This document shows, in pieces, positions 6,163-8,921 of a stretch of DNA of 8,921 nt. The translations under genes were made by a program, and so were the position numbers. Each line of letters opens with the position of its first letter. The first letter of the stretch is position 1. Source of the DNA: Actinomycetota bacterium (GTDB lineage: Bacteria; Actinomycetota; Acidimicrobiia; Acidimicrobiales; Poriferisodalaceae); NCBI GenBank assembly GCA_013151655.1, contig JAADHX010000359.1, positions 1 to 8,921 of the forward strand, given 5' to 3'. Below the pieces are notes generated by a model. The model had not been told where the DNA came from. It was given only the letters and a program-made list of their open reading frames with translations, and ran no database searches.

Positions 6163-6462
6163 GTGCCAGCCGAGACGCACGTAGAGCAGAGCCCCATCAG
6201 CCGCCAGGAAATCTTCGAAATTGTCCGCGACCAACTAGCCGACATTCTCGAGATGGAAGGTTCTCAGATCAGCGAATCGTCGTCGTTTGCCGACGACCTC
6301 GAGGCCGATTCCCTCGCCCTCATCGAACTGGTCGAAGGCCTCGAAGAGGAGATGAGCGAGCGTAGTGTTGGTTTTCGAATCGACGACGAAGACCTCGAGG
6401 AGCTGAAGACCGTGCGCGACGCTGTCGATTACGTTGCGGCCAAACTTGAGCAACAGAGCTGA
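6163..6462 (+). CDS. acpP: Acyl carrier protein
   Basis: ACP carries growing fatty-acyl chains on a 4'-phosphopantetheine arm in type II fatty acid synthesis. The attachment site is Ser50 in EADSLALIEL (47-56). Helix I is EIFEIVRDQLADIL (16-29), with SSFADDLEADS before the serine, and the C-terminal helix is LKTVRDAVDYVAAKL. The protein is strongly acidic. At 99 residues it is about 20 longer than the E. coli protein, mainly from an N-terminal extension and a slightly longer loop before helix III (SERSVGFRIDDED). It starts at a GTG with AGGAG six bases upstream at 6152-6156. The stop overlaps the likely CTG start of rnc. Placement between plsX and rnc is the classical fatty-acid neighbourhood, although fabD/H/G are absent. 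Confidence 0.95.
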   Translation: MPAETHVEQSPISRQEIFEIVRDQLADILEMEGSQISESSSFADDLEADSLALIELVEGLEEEMSERSVGFRIDDEDLEELKTVRDAVDYVAAKLEQQS

Positions 6463-7196
6463 ACGAGTTACTCGAAGCCCTAGCGTCGCGGCTCGGTCAC
6501 GAATTCGGCGATCTCGACTTGTTGACACGCGCCATGTCTCATCGATCTTGGTGTTCTGAGAATGGCGGTCTGCCTTCGAACGAACGCCTTGAATTCCTCG
6601 GCGACAGCGTTCTTGGTCTGGTCGTAACCGACGAGACGTATCGACGTTTTCCTGACCTGAGCGAGGGGTCATTGGCCAAGCTGAGGGCATCGGTCGTCAA
6701 CACCTATGTATTGGCCGAGGTAGGCGCCGAACTTTCGCTAGGCGACGCTTTGTTGCTCGGCAAAGGTGAGGAACGCAGCGGCGGTCGCTCCAAGACGTCG
6801 ATCCTGGCCGACGCCTTCGAAGCCATCATTGGGGCGATCTACCTCGATGGGGGCTGGGAACCGGCTCGAAGGTTTGTGCTCCAGTCTTTAAGCGATCGAA
6901 TCGAGACCGCGGCGCTTGGCCCCGGCGGCCAAGATCACAAAACTCAGCTACAAGAACTCGCCGCTCACCATTTTGATGGCCCACCGGCCTATACGGTGTC
7001 GGGGGACGGGCCAGACCACGAACGCTGGTTCGTGGCCCAGGTGTATCTTGGCGATCGCCCATTCGGCGATGGCGGCGGACGCACTAAGAAGCAAGCAGAA
7101 CAAGCAGCCGCGGCGTCAGCCTGGGCTGCGTTGCAAGAACTCGACGCCAACTCAACATCTATGAAGTCTGGAAATTCCGATGCTCGAACTACCTGA
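6459..7196 (+). CDS. rnc: Ribonuclease III, probable CTG start
   Basis: RNase III cleaves double-stranded RNA in rRNA maturation and mRNA processing. With the proposed start it has 245 residues. The signature ERLEFLGDS begins at residue 42 with catalytic-site acids E42, E45 and D49; DAFEAIIGAIYLD supplies D118 and E121. The C-terminal double-stranded RNA-binding domain starts near DHKTQLQELA and ends TKKQAEQAAAASAW. The only upstream start-like codon after the in-frame TGA at 6447-6449 is CTG at 6459, overlapping the acpP stop as CTGA. It restores the first helix, LNELLEALASRLGHEFGDLD, which matches the family. Starting at the TTG at 6519 or ATG at 6534 would delete that helix. The last 17 bases overlap the mutM-like gene. 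Function is certain; the start is inferred. Confidence 0.96.
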   Translation: MNELLEALASRLGHEFGDLDLLTRAMSHRSWCSENGGLPSNERLEFLGDSVLGLVVTDETYRRFPDLSEGSLAKLRASVVNTYVLAEVGAELSLGDALLLGKGEERSGGRSKTSILADAFEAIIGAIYLDGGWEPARRFVLQSLSDRIETAALGPGGQDHKTQLQELAAHHFDGPPAYTVSGDGPDHERWFVAQVYLGDRPFGDGGGRTKKQAEQAAAASAWAALQELDANSTSMKSGNSDARTT

Positions 7197-8016
7197 GGCC
7201 GAACTGGTCCGCCGCGACCTCGACAAGGACATCTCTGGTCGAAAGATCAAAGTTGTCGACGTTGCTGGTCCCGCTTCGCTCGTCGAGGGGTTTGCCTCTC
7301 GTCCCGCGTTCGCAAAGGCGCTCGTTGGGCGCAAGATCATGGGCGTTCGTCGCCAGGGTCTTAGCTTGTTCTTCGATCTGTCCGAAGATGACACGCTCGT
7401 TCTCGAGTTGAGCGGCACGGCGACGTTGCGACGGCATGCAAACAAAGACACCGTCGACAGTGCCACCGCGATCGTGATCGGGTTTACCCAAGGTGGCCAG
7501 CTACGACTGCTGATCCCAGAAGATGGCGAAACCCGGTGCCGGGTCCTTCCCACCGACAGCCTCGACGAGCAAGTGCCAAAGGCCGACGGCTTCGATCCGG
7601 TCTCTGAGCCCATCCCGTGGACTACGTTTGGTCAGCTTCTGCGTGCCCGCGGGAACCAACGTTTGCGCACTTTACTTATGGACGATTCCTTTGTTGTTGG
7701 TTTGGGCCCGGTGTACGCCGACGAGATTCTGCACGCGGCGTTGCTTCGGTACGACCGCAAGGCTTCCAGTGCCACCATTCAAGAGATTCGGCGCCTCTAC
7801 AGGGCCATCGTCGAGATGATGCACAACGCCATCAAACAAGGCGGCACGTCGCTGCCAGCCAGTCCGTTCACCGATGTCTTTGGAAAACCAGGCGGATACA
7901 CCGACTACCTCGAGGTCTACGGCCGCGCCGGCGAGCGCTCGCGCAACGGCCGCGGCCAGGTCAAAAAGATCCGCACCAGCGGGCAGAATCACTTCTTCTG
8001 CGACTACCAGGTCTAA
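7180..8016 (+). CDS. mutM: Fpg/MutM-family protein lacking catalytic and zinc residues (probable pseudoenzyme)
   Basis: Active Fpg/MutM removes oxidised purines such as 8-oxoguanine and nicks the strand. This 278-residue protein is full length and in frame and starts MLELPEAELVRRDL, so the catalytic Pro2 of MPELPEVE is Leu2, although Glu3 remains. The RRGK motif reads RRQGLS (57-62), losing the catalytic lysine. The lesion-binding HLGMSG becomes ELSGTA. The H2TH motif GIGNIYADE is GLGPVYADE, losing the DNA-contacting Asn. At the C-terminus the zinc finger GExCxxCG is GERSRNGRG, the arginine of GRxTxxC is Gln (SGQNHFFC), and only one zinc cysteine remains. The overall fold markers (NQRLRTLLMDDSFVVG, GGTSL, VYGRAGE) persist. 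It overlaps rnc by 17 bases with GGAAA upstream and sits in the usual mutM position before smc. A glycosylase role is doubtful; a binding or structural role is possible. Confidence 0.9.
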   Translation: MLELPEAELVRRDLDKDISGRKIKVVDVAGPASLVEGFASRPAFAKALVGRKIMGVRRQGLSLFFDLSEDDTLVLELSGTATLRRHANKDTVDSATAIVIGFTQGGQLRLLIPEDGETRCRVLPTDSLDEQVPKADGFDPVSEPIPWTTFGQLLRARGNQRLRTLLMDDSFVVGLGPVYADEILHAALLRYDRKASSATIQEIRRLYRAIVEMMHNAIKQGGTSLPASPFTDVFGKPGGYTDYLEVYGRAGERSRNGRGQVKKIRTSGQNHFFCDYQV

Positions 8017-8036
8017 AGAACCCTCCGTCCAGAATC

Positions 8037-8921
8037 GTGTTCCTCAAGTCTCTAGTCATCAAAGGGTTCAAAAGTTTCGCCGACACGACGGTGCTCGACT
8101 TTGAGCCGGGTATCACCGTCGTTGTCGGACCTAACGGCTCGGGCAAATCGAACGTGGTCGACGCCATTGCATGGGTGTTGGGGGCTCAAGGGCCGCGCAC
8201 CGTCAGAAGCCAGAAGATGGACGACGTTGTGTTCGCCGGCACGTCTAAGCGATCAGCGCTCGGTCGGGCTGAGGTTTCGATCGTTCTCGACAATTCTTCT
8301 GGCGTCCTCAACGTCGAGTTCAACGAGGTCACGATTTCGCGTGTCCTGTACCGATCTGGCGACAGCGAATACTCACTTAATGGCGTTACGTGCCGGTTGC
8401 TCGATGTCCAGGAGCTTCTGTCCGATGCCGGAGTTGGTCGCCAGCAACACATCATCATCGCCCAAGGCCAAATCGACCAGGTGCTCAACGCCCGCCCTGA
8501 GGAGCGAAGGCTCATTATCGAAGAAGCGGCAGGAATTCTCAAGTTTCGGCGTCGCAAGGAGCGGGCCCAGCGGCGACTCGACTCCACCGAAGCGAACCTC
8601 CTGCGGCTACAAGATCTTCAACGCGAGGTACGACGTCAGCTCCGTCCATTGGAAAAGCAGGCCGACGCGGCGCGCCGCCATGGCGATGTTGTCGCCGAAC
8701 TCAATGCGTTGCGTTTGCACTTGGCCGGACGCGAGTTACGCGAACGCCGGCAGCGTCTAGCGGTGTCGGCAACCGAGCGGGTTGCCTTACAGGCCGACGA
8801 CGTTGCGCTGCGATCGAGGCTTGCCGAAGTCGACATGGCGGTCATCTCGGCCGAGAACCGATTGGCGGCCATGGGCGACGACGTTGGCGAGGCGTTGCCA
8901 CGTTATGAATCATTACGCGAA
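8037..8921 (+). CDS. smc: Chromosome segregation protein SMC, N-terminal part (partial)
   Basis: SMC forms a dimeric ATPase that, with ScpA and ScpB, organises and segregates the chromosome. The window holds the first 295 codons, open at the right edge. It starts at GTG 8037, 20 bases after the mutM-like stop, with MFLKSLVIKGFKSFAD, the standard SMC start; there is no strong ribosome binding site. The Walker A motif is GPNGSGKSN (31-39). The R-loop region follows (RTVRSQKMDDVVFAGTSKR, 54-72), then the Q-loop Q143 in IIIAQGQIDQVL, and the conserved IEEAAGILKFRRRKERA. From about residue 165 the sequence turns into the arginine- and glutamate-rich coiled coil. The signature motif, Walker B, hinge and C-terminal head lie outside. 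The rnc-mutM-smc order is conserved in actinobacteria. Confidence 0.98.
   Translation, partial: MFLKSLVIKGFKSFADTTVLDFEPGITVVVGPNGSGKSNVVDAIAWVLGAQGPRTVRSQKMDDVVFAGTSKRSALGRAEVSIVLDNSSGVLNVEFNEVTISRVLYRSGDSEYSLNGVTCRLLDVQELLSDAGVGRQQHIIIAQGQIDQVLNARPEERRLIIEEAAGILKFRRRKERAQRRLDSTEANLLRLQDLQREVRRQLRPLEKQADAARRHGDVVAELNALRLHLAGRELRERRQRLAVSATERVALQADDVALRSRLAEVDMAVISAENRLAAMGDDVGEALPRYESLRE

Noticed and set aside
8101..8760. Plus-strand open frame of about 219 codons inside smc
   Set aside because: It is out of frame with an unambiguous SMC N-terminus and shows only Ser/Arg-rich low-complexity sequence.
1..8921. CRISPR arrays, tRNAs, rRNAs, insertion sequences, defence systems
   Set aside because: I saw no regularly spaced repeats, no cloverleaf-like segments, no terminal inverted repeats with transposase, and no recognisable defence gene; apart from the left 1.6 kb this is a housekeeping region.

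Overview
This window looks like a chromosome segment from a moderately GC-rich actinobacterium. The gene order rsmD, coaD, a DivIVA-like coiled-coil gene, yceD, rpmF, plsX, acpP, rnc, a mutM-like gene and smc follows the conserved actinobacterial smc-rnc neighbourhood. The divergence of the proteins, the many GTG starts and weak ribosome binding sites, and the form of the mutM-like protein suggest a deep-branching class such as Acidimicrobiia. That placement is an inference from family knowledge, not from a search.

Layout. Positions 1-951 (minus) hold the N-terminal 317 codons of an ATPase of the kind found in large LuxR/MalT-type regulators, open at the left edge. Positions 1089-1574 (minus) hold a decayed DUF222 (13E12-type HNH nuclease) fragment with an in-frame TGA. 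Positions 1575-1886 hold no recognisable gene. Two small minus-strand genes follow: a two-helix membrane protein with a PH-like cytosolic domain (1887-2324) and a 62-residue protein with two CxxC pairs (2400-2588). From a 36-base divergent intergenic gap, ten plus-strand genes run to the right edge: rsmD, coaD, the coiled-coil gene, yceD, rpmF, plsX, acpP, rnc, the mutM-like gene and smc (open at the right edge).

The plus-strand block looks like one or a few coupled transcription units. There are 4-base overlaps at coaD/coiled-coil and acpP/rnc, zero spacing at coiled-coil/yceD, and a 17-base overlap at rnc/mutM. The only larger gaps are before rpmF (156 bases) and before acpP (71 bases). The genes cover 16S rRNA methylation, coenzyme A synthesis (supplier of the phosphopantetheine used by ACP), septation, ribosomal protein L32, phospholipid and fatty-acid precursor supply (PlsX, ACP), RNA processing and chromosome organisation.

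The most unusual item is the mutM-like gene. It keeps an intact full-length Fpg/MutM frame and fold landmarks, but it lacks the N-terminal catalytic proline, the catalytic lysine, the H2TH asparagine, three of four zinc cysteines and the zinc-finger arginine. It is therefore a candidate pseudoenzyme or repurposed member in the usual mutM position. A second notable point is that rnc appears to start at a rare CTG codon overlapping the acpP stop.
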